Source: Pseudomonas moorei
Lineage (GTDB): Bacteria; Pseudomonadota; Gammaproteobacteria; Pseudomonadales; Pseudomonadaceae
NCBI RefSeq assembly: GCF_008801475.1
Contig: NZ_VZPP01000008.1
Span: forward strand, 124,001 to 188,000
Reading direction: 5' to 3'
Length of the DNA: 64,000 bases
Shown one piece after another: positions 18,329-26,510 of the stretch (within the stretch, counting starts at the first letter, position 1; each line of letters begins with the position of its first letter). The notes beneath the pieces are model-generated. The model searched no databases, had not been told where the DNA came from, and saw only the letters and a list, made by a program, of their open reading frames with translations. A program made the position numbers and the translations under genes.

Positions 18329-18344
18329 TTGATCAAATGATCAA
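18329..18344. promoter_or_regulatory. Upstream activator site 2 for the DmpR-like regulator
   Basis: TTGATCAAATGATCAA is a perfect inverted repeat (7-bp arms, 2-bp centre) that differs in one base from the consensus DmpR/MopR site. It is 122 bp upstream of the -24 element, the usual enhancer distance. AT-rich DNA between them (18415-18458) could bind IHF, though no full consensus was recognised. Confidence 0.85.
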
Positions 18345-18465
18345 TTTGCCGCTGCCGAAGTCTTGCCCGGCAGCCGGTCTTGAACGCTGTTCGTTGGTGG
18401 AGGGTTGCTGATAACTATCTGTTTTTAAACAAATAAAAAATCAATTTCGAGCGTTTTTTCGTCGC

Positions 18466-18481
18466 TGGCACCCTTGTTGCT
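18466..18481 (+). promoter_or_regulatory. Sigma-54 promoter of the phenol hydroxylase operon
   Basis: TGGCACCCTTGTTGCT matches TGGCAC-N5-TTGCT exactly, with GG at 18467-18468 and GC at 18479-18480. Transcription should begin about 12 bases after the GC, some 25 bases before the first gene. Confidence 0.93.
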
Positions 18482-18515
18482 CCGTACCCCGACCATAACA
18501 AGGGAGTACCCGAGC

Positions 18516-18818
18516 ATGAGCCAACCTGGCAGTACCTTCGATCAGATGCCGCGTTACATCCGTGTACGCAGCGAGCCTGACGCCACCTTCGTCGAATTCG
18601 ACTTCGCCATCGGTTTTCCGGACCTGTTCGTCGAGTTGGTGCTGCCGCGTCAGGCGTTCCGGCAGTTTTGCGAAAACAACCGGGTGCAGCACATGGACGC
18701 GCAGATGTCCGAGGCCCTCGACGCCGATGCGCAGAAGTGGCGCTACGGCGAAACCCGCGACGCTGAGCCGGTCGCCGACCATCCAACACAACAAAAACCA
18801 CAGGAGTCCACTCCATGA
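18516..18818 (+). CDS. dmpK: Phenol hydroxylase assembly subunit (DmpK type)
   Basis: A 100-residue protein corresponding to the small first subunit of multicomponent phenol hydroxylases, with the pattern RYIRVRSEPDATFVEFDFAIGFPDLFVELVLP. DmpK helps assemble the active oxygenase, probably by iron loading, and is not needed for turnover. The start at 18516 (MSQPG) follows AAGGGAGTACC; upstream residues in the open frame lie in the promoter. It overlaps dmpL by 4 bp. Confidence 0.9.
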   Translation: MSQPGSTFDQMPRYIRVRSEPDATFVEFDFAIGFPDLFVELVLPRQAFRQFCENNRVQHMDAQMSEALDADAQKWRYGETRDAEPVADHPTQQKPQESTP

Positions 18819-19810
18819 GTGTCGAGATCAAGACGACGACCGTCGAGACGATCCGCAACACCTTCAGCCACACCCGTCGCCGCTTTGGCGACAAGGTGGC
18901 CAGCCGGTATCAGGAAGCCAGTTTCGACCTGGAGTCGGCGACCAATTTTCATTACCGGCCGCTGTGGCAGCCGGACAAGTTGCTCAACGACGCCACCCGC
19001 ACGGCAGTGGTCATGGCCGACTGGTACGCCGTCAGCGACCCGCGCCAGTACTACTACGGCGCCTACGTCCAGGCCCGGGCCAAGATGCAGGAAAACGCCG
19101 AGCACGATTACGCGTTCTGCGAAAAGCGCGACATGCTCGCCGGCCTGTCCAGCACCCATGTCGAGCTGATCAGCAAGCTGTTGTTGCCGCTGCGCCACGC
19201 CGAGATGGGCGCCAACATGAACAACAGCAACATCGCCGCCGATGGCTTTGGTACCAGTGTGACGCAGATGCACATGTTCCAGGCCATGGACCGCCTGGGC
19301 ATCGCCCAGTACCTGTCGCGCATCGGCCTGATGCTCGACGATGGCGATGTCCTGCTGCTGGCCCAGGCCAAGCAGCAATGGCTGAACGACCCGGCATGGC
19401 AGGGTATGCGCCGCTACGTCGAGGACACCCTGGTGGTGCGTGACTGGTTCGAATTGACCGTGGCGCAAAACCTGGTCAGCGACGGCCTGGTCTACCCGCT
19501 GCTGTTCCACAAACTCGATGAACAACTGACGGCCAACGGCGCCGGCCAGGTCGGCATGCTGACCGAATTCATGCGCCTGTGGTTCGCCGAAAGCCAGCGC
19601 TGGGTCGATGCGCTGCTCAAGACCGTGGTCAACGAAAGCGCGGCCAACAAGGCGCTGGTGCAAGGCTGGATCGATCACTGGAGCCCGCGTGCGGTCGAGG
19701 CGCTGCAAGCGCTGGCGGCCCTTGGCCTCGATCCATCGGCACTGGATGCGGTGTGCAGCGAATTCGACTCGCGCCTGAAAAAACTCGGCCTGACAGGAGC
19801 CCAAGCATGA
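18815..19810 (+). CDS. dmpL: Phenol hydroxylase oxygenase beta subunit (DmpL type)
   Basis: A 331-residue ferritin-like subunit of the (alpha-beta-gamma)2 hydroxylase. It resembles the alpha subunit fold but lacks the full set of iron ligands, as expected for beta. Blocks NFHYRPLWQPDKLLNDATRTA and YYYGAYVQARAKMQENAEHDYAFCEKR are typical. It overlaps both neighbours by 4 bp, which implies coupled translation. Confidence 0.93.
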   Translation: MSVEIKTTTVETIRNTFSHTRRRFGDKVASRYQEASFDLESATNFHYRPLWQPDKLLNDATRTAVVMADWYAVSDPRQYYYGAYVQARAKMQENAEHDYAFCEKRDMLAGLSSTHVELISKLLLPLRHAEMGANMNNSNIAADGFGTSVTQMHMFQAMDRLGIAQYLSRIGLMLDDGDVLLLAQAKQQWLNDPAWQGMRRYVEDTLVVRDWFELTVAQNLVSDGLVYPLLFHKLDEQLTANGAGQVGMLTEFMRLWFAESQRWVDALLKTVVNESAANKALVQGWIDHWSPRAVEALQALAALGLDPSALDAVCSEFDSRLKKLGLTGAQA

Positions 19811-20079
19811 CTTCCCTCGTTTACATGAACCTGCAGGACACCGACTACGCGCGCTCGATCGTCGACGCCATCGTCCAGGACAACCCCCATGCCGAGGTCC
19901 AGCACCAGCCTTCGATGATCCGCATCGAGGCCCAGGGCCGGCTGGATATCCGCCGTGACACGGTCGAGGCGCTGACCGGCAGCGTCTGGGACATCCAGGA
20001 AATGCTGATGTACGTGATCACCCTGGGCGGCAACGTCGTGGAAGAGGACGACAGTTTTTCCCTGTACTGGAACAGCTGA
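19807..20079 (+). CDS. dmpM: Phenol hydroxylase activator protein (DmpM type)
   Basis: A 90-residue cofactor-free coupling protein of the MmoB/DmpM family (SIVDAIVQDNPHAEVQHQPSM, then an acidic C-terminus). These proteins bind the hydroxylase near its di-iron site and are needed for efficient oxygen activation. The start overlaps the dmpL stop by 4 bp. Confidence 0.93.
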   Translation: MTSLVYMNLQDTDYARSIVDAIVQDNPHAEVQHQPSMIRIEAQGRLDIRRDTVEALTGSVWDIQEMLMYVITLGGNVVEEDDSFSLYWNS

Positions 20080-20129
20080 TCCATCGTCGACAGCCGTTTG
20101 ATCCATCACAAGAATTCGGGAGCGCCATC

Positions 20130-21665
20130 ATGGCCGTGAAAAAACGTCTTAATGCCAAAGAAAAATACCGCTGCATGACTCGTGACTTGGACTGGGAGCC
20201 GAGCTACCAGACCCACGAGGACATCTACCCCCATGAGCGTTTCGAAGGAATCAAGATCACCGACTGGGACAAGTGGGAAGACCCGTTCCGCCTGACCATG
20301 GACACCTACTGGAAGTACCAGGCCGAGAAAGAGAAAAAGCTCTACGCGATCTTCGATGCGTTCTCGCAAAACAACGGCCATACCACGCTGTCGGACGCCC
20401 GTTACGTCAACGCGCTGAAGCTGTTCCTGTCCGGTGTCACGCCGCTGGAATACCAGGCCTATCAAGGTTTCGCCCGGGTCGGCCGGCAGTTCAGCGGCGC
20501 CGGTGCGCGCATCGCCTGCCAGATGCAGGCCATCGACGAACTGCGCCACGTACAGACCCAGATCCACGCCATGAGCCACTACAACAAGCACTTCAACGGC
20601 CTGCATGACTTCGCGCACATGCACGACCGCGTGTGGTTCCTCTCGGTGCCCAAATCGTTCTTCGAAGATGCACGCACCGCCGGGCCGTTCGAGTTCCTCA
20701 CGGCGATTTCGTTTTCGTTCGAGTACGTGCTGACCAACCTGCTGTTCGTGCCGTTCATGTCCGGCGCGGCGTTCAACGGCGACATGGCCACGGTGACCTT
20801 CGGCTTCTCCGCGCAGTCCGACGAAGCCCGGCACATGACCCTGGGCCTGGAAGTGATCAAGTTCCTGCTCGAGCAACATGAAGACAACGTGCCGATCATC
20901 CAGCGCTGGATCGACAAGTGGTTCTGGCGTGGCTACCGCCTGCTGACACTGGTGGGGATGATGATGGACTACATGTTGCCGAACAAAGTCATGTCCTGGT
21001 CCGAAGCCTGGGGCGTGTATTTCGAAGAGGCCGGCGGCGCGCTGTTCAAGGACCTGGAGCGCTATGGCATCCGTCCACCCAAGCACGTCGAAGAGGCCAA
21101 CATCGCCAAGGATCACGTCAGCCATCAGGCCTGGTCGATCTTCTACCAGTACAGCCAGGCGACCAACTTCCACACCTGGATGCCGACCGACGAGGAACTG
21201 GACTGGCTCTCGGAAAAGTACCCGGACACCTTCGACAAGATCTACCGCCCACGCTTTGAACACTGGCGCGCGCTGCAGGAAAAGGGCGAGCGCTTCTACA
21301 ACCCGACCTTGCCGATGCTCTGTCAGATCTGCCAGATCCCGCTGTCGTTCGGCGAGCCGGATGACCAGACCACCCTCAGCCACCGCAGTGCCGTGCACGA
21401 AGGCGAGCGCTATCACTTCTGCTCCCAGGGTTGCTGCGACATCTTCGAATACGAGCCGACCAAGTACATCCAGGCCTGGTTGCCGGTGCATCAGATTCTG
21501 CAGGGCAACTGCGGTGGCGCCGACGTCGAATCGGTGGTGCGCGATTACTACAACATCAATCCCGGCCAGGACAACTTCGAATACCTGGGTTCCACCGAGC
21601 ATCGGCGCTGGCAGGACTGGCACCCGAACGATCGCAATAGCGCGCCGGCCACCTCGAAACCCTAA
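20130..21665 (+). CDS. dmpN: Phenol hydroxylase catalytic alpha subunit (DmpN type)
   Basis: A 511-residue di-iron oxygenase that turns phenol into catechol. All expected iron ligands are visible: Glu107, Glu137 and His140 (IDELRHVQ), Glu198, Glu232 and His235 (SDEARHMT). A C-terminal zinc-ribbon-like part (CQICQIP, CSQGCCDIFE) matches the family YHS region. Length is standard. A REPIN separates it from dmpO. Confidence 0.96.
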   Translation: MAVKKRLNAKEKYRCMTRDLDWEPSYQTHEDIYPHERFEGIKITDWDKWEDPFRLTMDTYWKYQAEKEKKLYAIFDAFSQNNGHTTLSDARYVNALKLFLSGVTPLEYQAYQGFARVGRQFSGAGARIACQMQAIDELRHVQTQIHAMSHYNKHFNGLHDFAHMHDRVWFLSVPKSFFEDARTAGPFEFLTAISFSFEYVLTNLLFVPFMSGAAFNGDMATVTFGFSAQSDEARHMTLGLEVIKFLLEQHEDNVPIIQRWIDKWFWRGYRLLTLVGMMMDYMLPNKVMSWSEAWGVYFEEAGGALFKDLERYGIRPPKHVEEANIAKDHVSHQAWSIFYQYSQATNFHTWMPTDEELDWLSEKYPDTFDKIYRPRFEHWRALQEKGERFYNPTLPMLCQICQIPLSFGEPDDQTTLSHRSAVHEGERYHFCSQGCCDIFEYEPTKYIQAWLPVHQILQGNCGGADVESVVRDYYNINPGQDNFEYLGSTEHRRWQDWHPNDRNSAPATSKP

Positions 21666-21670
21666 CCCTT

Positions 21671-21759
21671 GCGGGAGCGAGCCTGCTCGCGATGGCGCCG
21701 GAGCATTCACCTGTTTCGGTGGCCGTTAGATCGCTTCGCCGGCAAGCCGGCTCCTGCAG
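21671..21759. repeat. REPIN inside the phenol hydroxylase operon
   Basis: Left arm GCGGGAGCGAGCCTGCTCGCGATGG and right arm TCGCTTCGCCGGCAAGCCGGCTCCTGC surround a non-conserved core. It lies between dmpN and dmpO in a 121-bp gap of an otherwise tightly packed operon. Confidence 0.75.
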
Positions 21760-21786
21760 TTAACCGATAACAAGAAGGACAAGATC

Positions 21787-22146
21787 ATGCCTGTGACTGC
21801 CATCGGCGCCTACGACGCCCAACCCCTGGACCGCCAGGAAAATTTCCATGGACTGCAGCTGGTGTACCTGTGCTGGGAAAGACACCTGATGTTCTGCGCC
21901 CCGTTTACCTTTCCGCTGCCCCCGGCGATGCCGTTCAGCGACTTCCTCGAGCAGGTGGTCAAGCCTTCGATTGCCCGGCACCCGGATGCGCCTCGGGTCG
22001 ACTTCACCCAGGCCCTGTGGCGCCTCAACGACCGGCCGTTCACGCCGGATCTTGGGGCGAGCCTGATCGCCAATGGCATCGATCACAAGAGCCTGCTGCA
22101 CCTCGATACCCCTGGCTTGAACGGCCTTGCCGGCAGCTTTAACTGA
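21787..22146 (+). CDS. dmpO: Phenol hydroxylase gamma subunit (DmpO type)
   Basis: A 119-residue protein matching the small gamma subunit of the hydroxylase (LVYLCWERHLMFCAPFTFPLPP). It contributes to the structure of the (alpha-beta-gamma)2 dimer. An AAGAAGGACAAGATC ribosome-binding site precedes the ATG, which gives it its own translation start after the repeat. Confidence 0.93.
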   Translation: MPVTAIGAYDAQPLDRQENFHGLQLVYLCWERHLMFCAPFTFPLPPAMPFSDFLEQVVKPSIARHPDAPRVDFTQALWRLNDRPFTPDLGASLIANGIDHKSLLHLDTPGLNGLAGSFN

Positions 22147-22156
22147 GGACACGGCG

Positions 22157-23218
22157 ATGAGCTACCAAGTAACCATCGAACCCACCGGTGAGCAGATCGA
22201 AGTGGAAGAGGGCCAGACCATCCTGCAGGCCGCCTTGCGCCAGGGCGTCTGGTTGCCGTTTGCCTGCGGTCATGGCACCTGCGCCACCTGCAAGGTCCAG
22301 GTGCTGGAAGGCGAGGCGGACCTCGGCGCGGCTTCGTCTTTTGCGCTGATGGATATGGAGCGCGATGAGGGCAAGGTATTGGCGTGCTGTGCCATCCCGC
22401 AAAGCGACATGGTGATCGAGGCCGATATCGATGCCGACCCGGATTTCCTCGGGCATCCGGTCGAGGACTACCGCGCGGTGGTCAGCGCGCTGGTCGACCT
22501 GTCGCCGACCATCAAGGGCGTGCACCTCAAGCTGGACCGGTCCATGGCCTTTCAGGCGGGGCAGTACATCAACCTGCAATTGCCCGGCATCGAAGGCACG
22601 CGGGCCTTTTCCCTGGCCAATCCACCGAGCCGTGCCGATGAAGTTGAACTTCATATTCGGCGGGTCGACGGTGGCCTGGCCACGGGCAAGATTCACGACG
22701 ACTTGAAGGTCGGCGATACGGTGGATCTGTCCGGGCCGTACGGCCAGTTTTTTGTGCGCACCTCACAGCGTGGCGACCTGATCTTCATCGCCGGGGGCTC
22801 CGGTTTATCGAGCCCGCAGTCGATGATCCTCGACCTGCTGGAAGCCGGCGACAGCCGCCAGATCGTGCTGTTCCAGGGCGCGCGCAACCGCGCCGAACTC
22901 TATAACCGCGAACTGTTCGAGGCGCTGGCACGGGAATACGCCAACTTCACCTATGTGCCGGCGCTCAGCCAGGCGGACGAGGACTCCGACTGGACGGGGT
23001 TCAAGGGCTACGTGCATGACGCGGCGAAGCAGCATTTCGACGGACGCTTCAACAACCGCAAGGCTTATCTGTGCGGGCCGCCGGTGATGATCGACTCGGC
23101 CATCACCTGCCTGATGCAGGGGCGGTTGTTCGAACGCGACATCTTTATGGAACGCTTCTACAGCGCCGCCGACGGCAGTGAACAAACCCAGCGTTCGGCA
23201 TTGTTCAAACGCATCTGA
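22157..23218 (+). CDS. dmpP: Phenol hydroxylase reductase (DmpP type)
   Basis: A 353-residue NADH-dependent electron donor. An N-terminal plant-type [2Fe-2S] domain holds Cys37, Cys42, Cys45 (CGHGTCATC) and Cys77, followed by FAD-binding (GQYINLQLPG, RAFSLANPP) and NAD-binding domains (AGGSGLSSPQSMI, LCGPPVMIDS). It passes electrons to the DmpLNO hydroxylase. It begins 10 bp after dmpO with GAGGACACGGCG upstream. Confidence 0.95.
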   Translation: MSYQVTIEPTGEQIEVEEGQTILQAALRQGVWLPFACGHGTCATCKVQVLEGEADLGAASSFALMDMERDEGKVLACCAIPQSDMVIEADIDADPDFLGHPVEDYRAVVSALVDLSPTIKGVHLKLDRSMAFQAGQYINLQLPGIEGTRAFSLANPPSRADEVELHIRRVDGGLATGKIHDDLKVGDTVDLSGPYGQFFVRTSQRGDLIFIAGGSGLSSPQSMILDLLEAGDSRQIVLFQGARNRAELYNRELFEALAREYANFTYVPALSQADEDSDWTGFKGYVHDAAKQHFDGRFNNRKAYLCGPPVMIDSAITCLMQGRLFERDIFMERFYSAADGSEQTQRSALFKRI

Positions 23219-23236
23219 GACCGCCCCCCGATCCAC

Positions 23237-23260
23237 TGTGGGAGCGAGCCTGCTTGCTCC
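23237..23260. repeat. Truncated REP
   Basis: TGTGGGAGCGAGCCTGCTTG and a few more bases form a single REP arm without a partner, between dmpP and the outer-membrane protein gene. Confidence 0.6.
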
Positions 23261-23343
23261 AACCAGTAATGGAACCTGCCTTCTCGACACTCTACGAGCG
23301 GGCAGGGCGTGCCCGACCGATAACAACAATAAGGTTGAAACGA

Positions 23344-24246
23344 ATGACTCGCAGAACAAACAAGCTGCTCGTGATCTCCACCCTGGCCAGCGTCAGCGCG
23401 GCGCTCTCTGTCCCGGTGCACGCCACCGAAGGCGGAGGCACGTCCTACCCTTTGGGCGCGGAAAACTACATGTCCGGGGCGATGCCGCCACCGGGCTTCT
23501 ACGGACAACTTTTCGTCAATCACTATGAGGCCGATAACCTGCGTGGCAACGACGGCAAGAAACTCCCGTTGGATTTTCGCGTGCGCGCCAACGCCATCAC
23601 GCCACGGCTGATCTGGGTCAGCGATTACACCTTGTTCGGCGCCAGCGTGGCGCTGCACGCGATCGTCCCGCTGGTGGACCTCAAGGTCGATCTCAACGGT
23701 CAGTCGCAAAGCAAAAAAGGCCTGGGGGACGTGATCTTCGGGCCGGCACTGGGCTTTCACCACAGCGATAAATTCCACAGCATCCTCGCCCTGGACATGA
23801 TCGCCCCCACCGGGAGCTATGACCGTGGTGACCTGGCCAACACCGGGCGTAACTACTGGGTGATTGAACCGGTCTACGCCATGTCCTACGTCGACCCGAG
23901 CGGGCCCAACCTCGATGCCAAGGTGATGTACGACTTCAACCGCGAGAACCCGGCGACCAACTACCGTTCGGGGCAGGAGTTTCACGTCGACTATGCCGTC
24001 GGCTGGGGCCTGGGTAATGGTTGGGTGCTGGGCGTGGGTGGCTACTACTACCGACAGACCACCGATGACCGCCAGAGCGGCGAGACGATCGAAGACAACA
24101 AGGGCCGGGCGCTGGCCATCGGGCCGTCAATCAAATACACCAGCAAGGAGGGCTGGTTTATCACGGGGAAATGGGAGCAGGAAACCGAAGTGCGCAACCG
24201 GGCGCAGGGCAATGCGTACTGGATGAAGCTGACCGTGCCGTTCTGA
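23344..24246 (+). CDS. SphA/Phenol_MetA_deg family outer-membrane beta-barrel protein
   Basis: A 300-residue secreted protein with a signal peptide (LLVISTLASVSAALSVPVHA) and alternating beta strands ending in an aromatic residue (KLTVPF), as in outer-membrane barrels. The start of the mature part, EGGGTSYPLGAENYMSGAMPPPGFY, is a hallmark of the family found beside aromatic catabolic operons. It probably helps phenol or related hydrophobic substrates cross the outer membrane. It is the last gene of the phenol operon, 125 bp after dmpP. Confidence 0.88.
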   Translation: MTRRTNKLLVISTLASVSAALSVPVHATEGGGTSYPLGAENYMSGAMPPPGFYGQLFVNHYEADNLRGNDGKKLPLDFRVRANAITPRLIWVSDYTLFGASVALHAIVPLVDLKVDLNGQSQSKKGLGDVIFGPALGFHHSDKFHSILALDMIAPTGSYDRGDLANTGRNYWVIEPVYAMSYVDPSGPNLDAKVMYDFNRENPATNYRSGQEFHVDYAVGWGLGNGWVLGVGGYYYRQTTDDRQSGETIEDNKGRALAIGPSIKYTSKEGWFITGKWEQETEVRNRAQGNAYWMKLTVPF

Positions 24247-24259
24247 CAGGTCACATCCC

Positions 24260-24350
24260 TGTGGGAGCGAGCCCGCTCGCGATGACGCTTGCATGGCCGA
24301 CAGGCATCATCGACTGACGTTACGCCATCGCGAGCAGGCTCGCTCCCACA
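24260..24350. repeat. REPIN after the phenol operon
   Basis: Near-perfect inverted arms TGTGGGAGCGAGCCCGCTCG...CGAGCAGGCTCGCTCCCACA with a 40-bp core. It sits between convergent genes and may also act in transcription end or mRNA protection. Confidence 0.85.
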
Positions 24351-24394
24351 TTTGGATCCTGGGTGTTCACACATGTGGTGAACGATCCCATACT

Positions 24395-26107
24395 TTATTT
24401 TTCTGCGGACAGCGGCGGGGTGCGCGGCGGGATCAGGCGCTTGGACCCGGTCGACTCGAACGCCGAAGCAAAACGCAGCAGGGCCGAATCGTCATAGGCG
24501 CGACCGGCGAAGGTCAGGCCGACCGGCATGCCGATGTCGGGCATCACACCCATCGGTACGGTGACCGTCGGCACGCCCAGGTGCCGGATGGCGAGGTTGC
24601 CGTTGGCCACCCAGATGCCGTTGCTCCAGGCGATATCCGCTGACTGCGGGTCGACATCGGCATTGGCCGGCGCCACGTCGGCGACGGTCGGGAACAGCAC
24701 CGCGTCGAGGCCCAGGCGATCCATCCATTCTTCGAGGTCGATGCGCCGGGTCTGTTCAAGACCCCGCAGGCCGTCAGGCACCGTGCTGATCTGGTCCCAC
24801 GGGGTGATGCCACGCTCGGCCATCCTCACGTATTCGTCCATGCCGGCGGCCAGGTCGCCCTCACGATTGGGCAGTGTGCCCGGGTCGTGCGGGAAAATCA
24901 GTGGCCCGTCGACGTCGACCAGCCGGTTGAGTTTCGGATCGCCGTTGGCTTGCAGGAAATCATCGAAGGCCCAGGCCGTCAGGTCCCACAGCTCGTGGTG
25001 CAGGAACTCCTTGGAGACGATGCCACGGTTGAACACGGTCGGCGCACCGGGACGATCACCTTCGCAATTGGAGACCAGCGGGAAATCGACTTCGAGCACT
25101 TCAGCGCCAGCGGCTTCGAGGGCCTTGCGCGCTTGTTGCCACAGCTCGATGACCGAGTCACGGGTGATGATGCGTTGCCCGGTCGGCCCGCCGATACCCG
25201 GTGCATCGCTAGTGCCGGCTTCGGCATCGGCATTGATGTACATGCGCGGAACGCCGAAACGCTTGCCTGCCAGTGAGTCGGACTTCACGGCAAGTTCCTG
25301 ATAGGAGGCCGGACGCACCGAAGCAACGCTCGGAATCGGCACCCAGGGTTGCAGGCGCCACAGGTCGCCACGGGTGTCGGGATCTTCCGCCACCACCACG
25401 TCGAGGACCTCAAGCAGGTCGGCCATGGTTCTGGCGAACGGCACGACCACGTCCATGGTCGGCGTCAACGGCCAGTTGCCGCGCACCGAAATCACCCCGC
25501 GTGAAGGCGTATAGGCACACAAACCGTTGTTCGACGCCGGACCACGGCCACTTGACCAGGTTTCTTCGGCGAGGCCGAAGGCCGCGAAGCTGGCCGCGGT
25601 GGCGGTGCCGGCGCCGTTCGACGAGCCCGAGGCGAAAGGGGCCGTGAGGTAGTCGGCGTTGTACGGGCTCTCGGCACGGCCATAGACGCCACGCTGCATG
25701 CCGCCATTGGCCATCGGTGGCATGTTGGTCTTGCCCAGGCAGATCGCCCCGGCAGCGCGCAGACGCTCGATGGTGAACGCGTCGCGATAGGCAATCAGGT
25801 CCTTGAAGGCCGGGCTGCCCGAAGCCGCCGTCAGTCCCTTGACCAGATAACTGTCCTTGGCCGTGTAGGGAATGCCGTCGAGCGGCCCCAGCGTCTGGCC
25901 TTTGGCTCGACGGGCGTCGGAGGCGTGCGCTTCAGCGAGCGCTTCGGGGTTGCGCACCACGACCGCATTGAGGGCGGTGGGCGTGTCGGTGCCGTCGTAT
26001 GCATCAATCCGGGCGAGGTAAGCCTGGACCAGCTCAACAGCCGTGGTCTGGCCGGACTCCAGCGCAGCGCGCAGTTGGGCGATGGAAACTTCAGTGACCT
26101 CGATCAT
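24395..26107 (-). CDS. Amidase-signature family hydrolase
   Basis: A 570-residue enzyme of the amidase-signature family, which cleaves C-N bonds of amides. The catalytic Lys84 (YTAKDSY), cis-Ser162 (ASGSSNGAG) and nucleophile Ser186 can be placed with the standard 24-residue spacing, but the usual D-T-G-G-S-I-R around the nucleophile is E-T-W-S-S-G-R, an unusual form. There is no signal peptide, so it is cytoplasmic. Substrate is unknown. It is monocistronic, convergent with the phenol operon, and its upstream region contains a reverse-facing Pho-box-like element 269 bp away. Confidence 0.85.
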   Translation of the reverse strand: MIEVTEVSIAQLRAALESGQTTAVELVQAYLARIDAYDGTDTPTALNAVVVRNPEALAEAHASDARRAKGQTLGPLDGIPYTAKDSYLVKGLTAASGSPAFKDLIAYRDAFTIERLRAAGAICLGKTNMPPMANGGMQRGVYGRAESPYNADYLTAPFASGSSNGAGTATAASFAAFGLAEETWSSGRGPASNNGLCAYTPSRGVISVRGNWPLTPTMDVVVPFARTMADLLEVLDVVVAEDPDTRGDLWRLQPWVPIPSVASVRPASYQELAVKSDSLAGKRFGVPRMYINADAEAGTSDAPGIGGPTGQRIITRDSVIELWQQARKALEAAGAEVLEVDFPLVSNCEGDRPGAPTVFNRGIVSKEFLHHELWDLTAWAFDDFLQANGDPKLNRLVDVDGPLIFPHDPGTLPNREGDLAAGMDEYVRMAERGITPWDQISTVPDGLRGLEQTRRIDLEEWMDRLGLDAVLFPTVADVAPANADVDPQSADIAWSNGIWVANGNLAIRHLGVPTVTVPMGVMPDIGMPVGLTFAGRAYDDSALLRFASAFESTGSKRLIPPRTPPLSAEK

Positions 26108-26375
26108 GCTGCCACCGCCGCTTGCTGATGGGCGACACAGTGATGGCGGCCATCACACCGGGTCTTGGGCACAGCGACATCGCTTTTCTGAAAATGGGTG
26201 TTCATATCGGTTCTCGTTGCACGGCGTTCCGCGACGCGGTCTGTTTTTATGGCTGAGCGCTGTATTTTGCACCAAGTCGGGGGGAGGGCAATCGCTGTGA
26301 TGGGGTGTGTGCTGATTCAGGGGGCTGAACGAGGATCTGTAACGCCCTCCGTGGCTGATCGCTTGCCCCGAAGAG

Positions 26376-26393
26376 GTGACGGCCTGGTGACAA
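26376..26393 (-). promoter_or_regulatory. Pho-box-like element facing the amidase
   Basis: On the minus strand TTGTCAC-CAGG-CCGTCAC: two 7-bp repeats at 11-bp spacing, the PhoB layout (consensus CTGTCAT-N4-CTGTCAT). It is far from the amidase start, so function in that direction is uncertain. Confidence 0.45.
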
Positions 26394-26418
26394 TGACATT
26401 CAGCAGAAAATAATCCCG

Positions 26419-26436
26419 GTGTCATCTGGCTGTCAC
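26419..26436 (+). promoter_or_regulatory. Pho box before the exopolyphosphatase gene
   Basis: GTGTCAT-CTGG-CTGTCAC has two strong 7-bp half sites with an 11-bp period, followed by a weaker third (CCCGTGG). PhoB boxes normally take the place of the -35 element; the box ends 74 bases before the ppx start. Confidence 0.65.
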
Positions 26437-26510
26437 CGAGCCCGTGGCAACATCCTCGCGATCCGCGTTGAGCGGTCCAAGGGCTGTCGGATTTGCCAGG
26501 AATCCCCACC

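Noticed and set aside
20106..21710. Minus-strand open frame opposite dmpN
   Set aside because: Shadow of a clearly real di-iron oxygenase gene; no recognisable protein.
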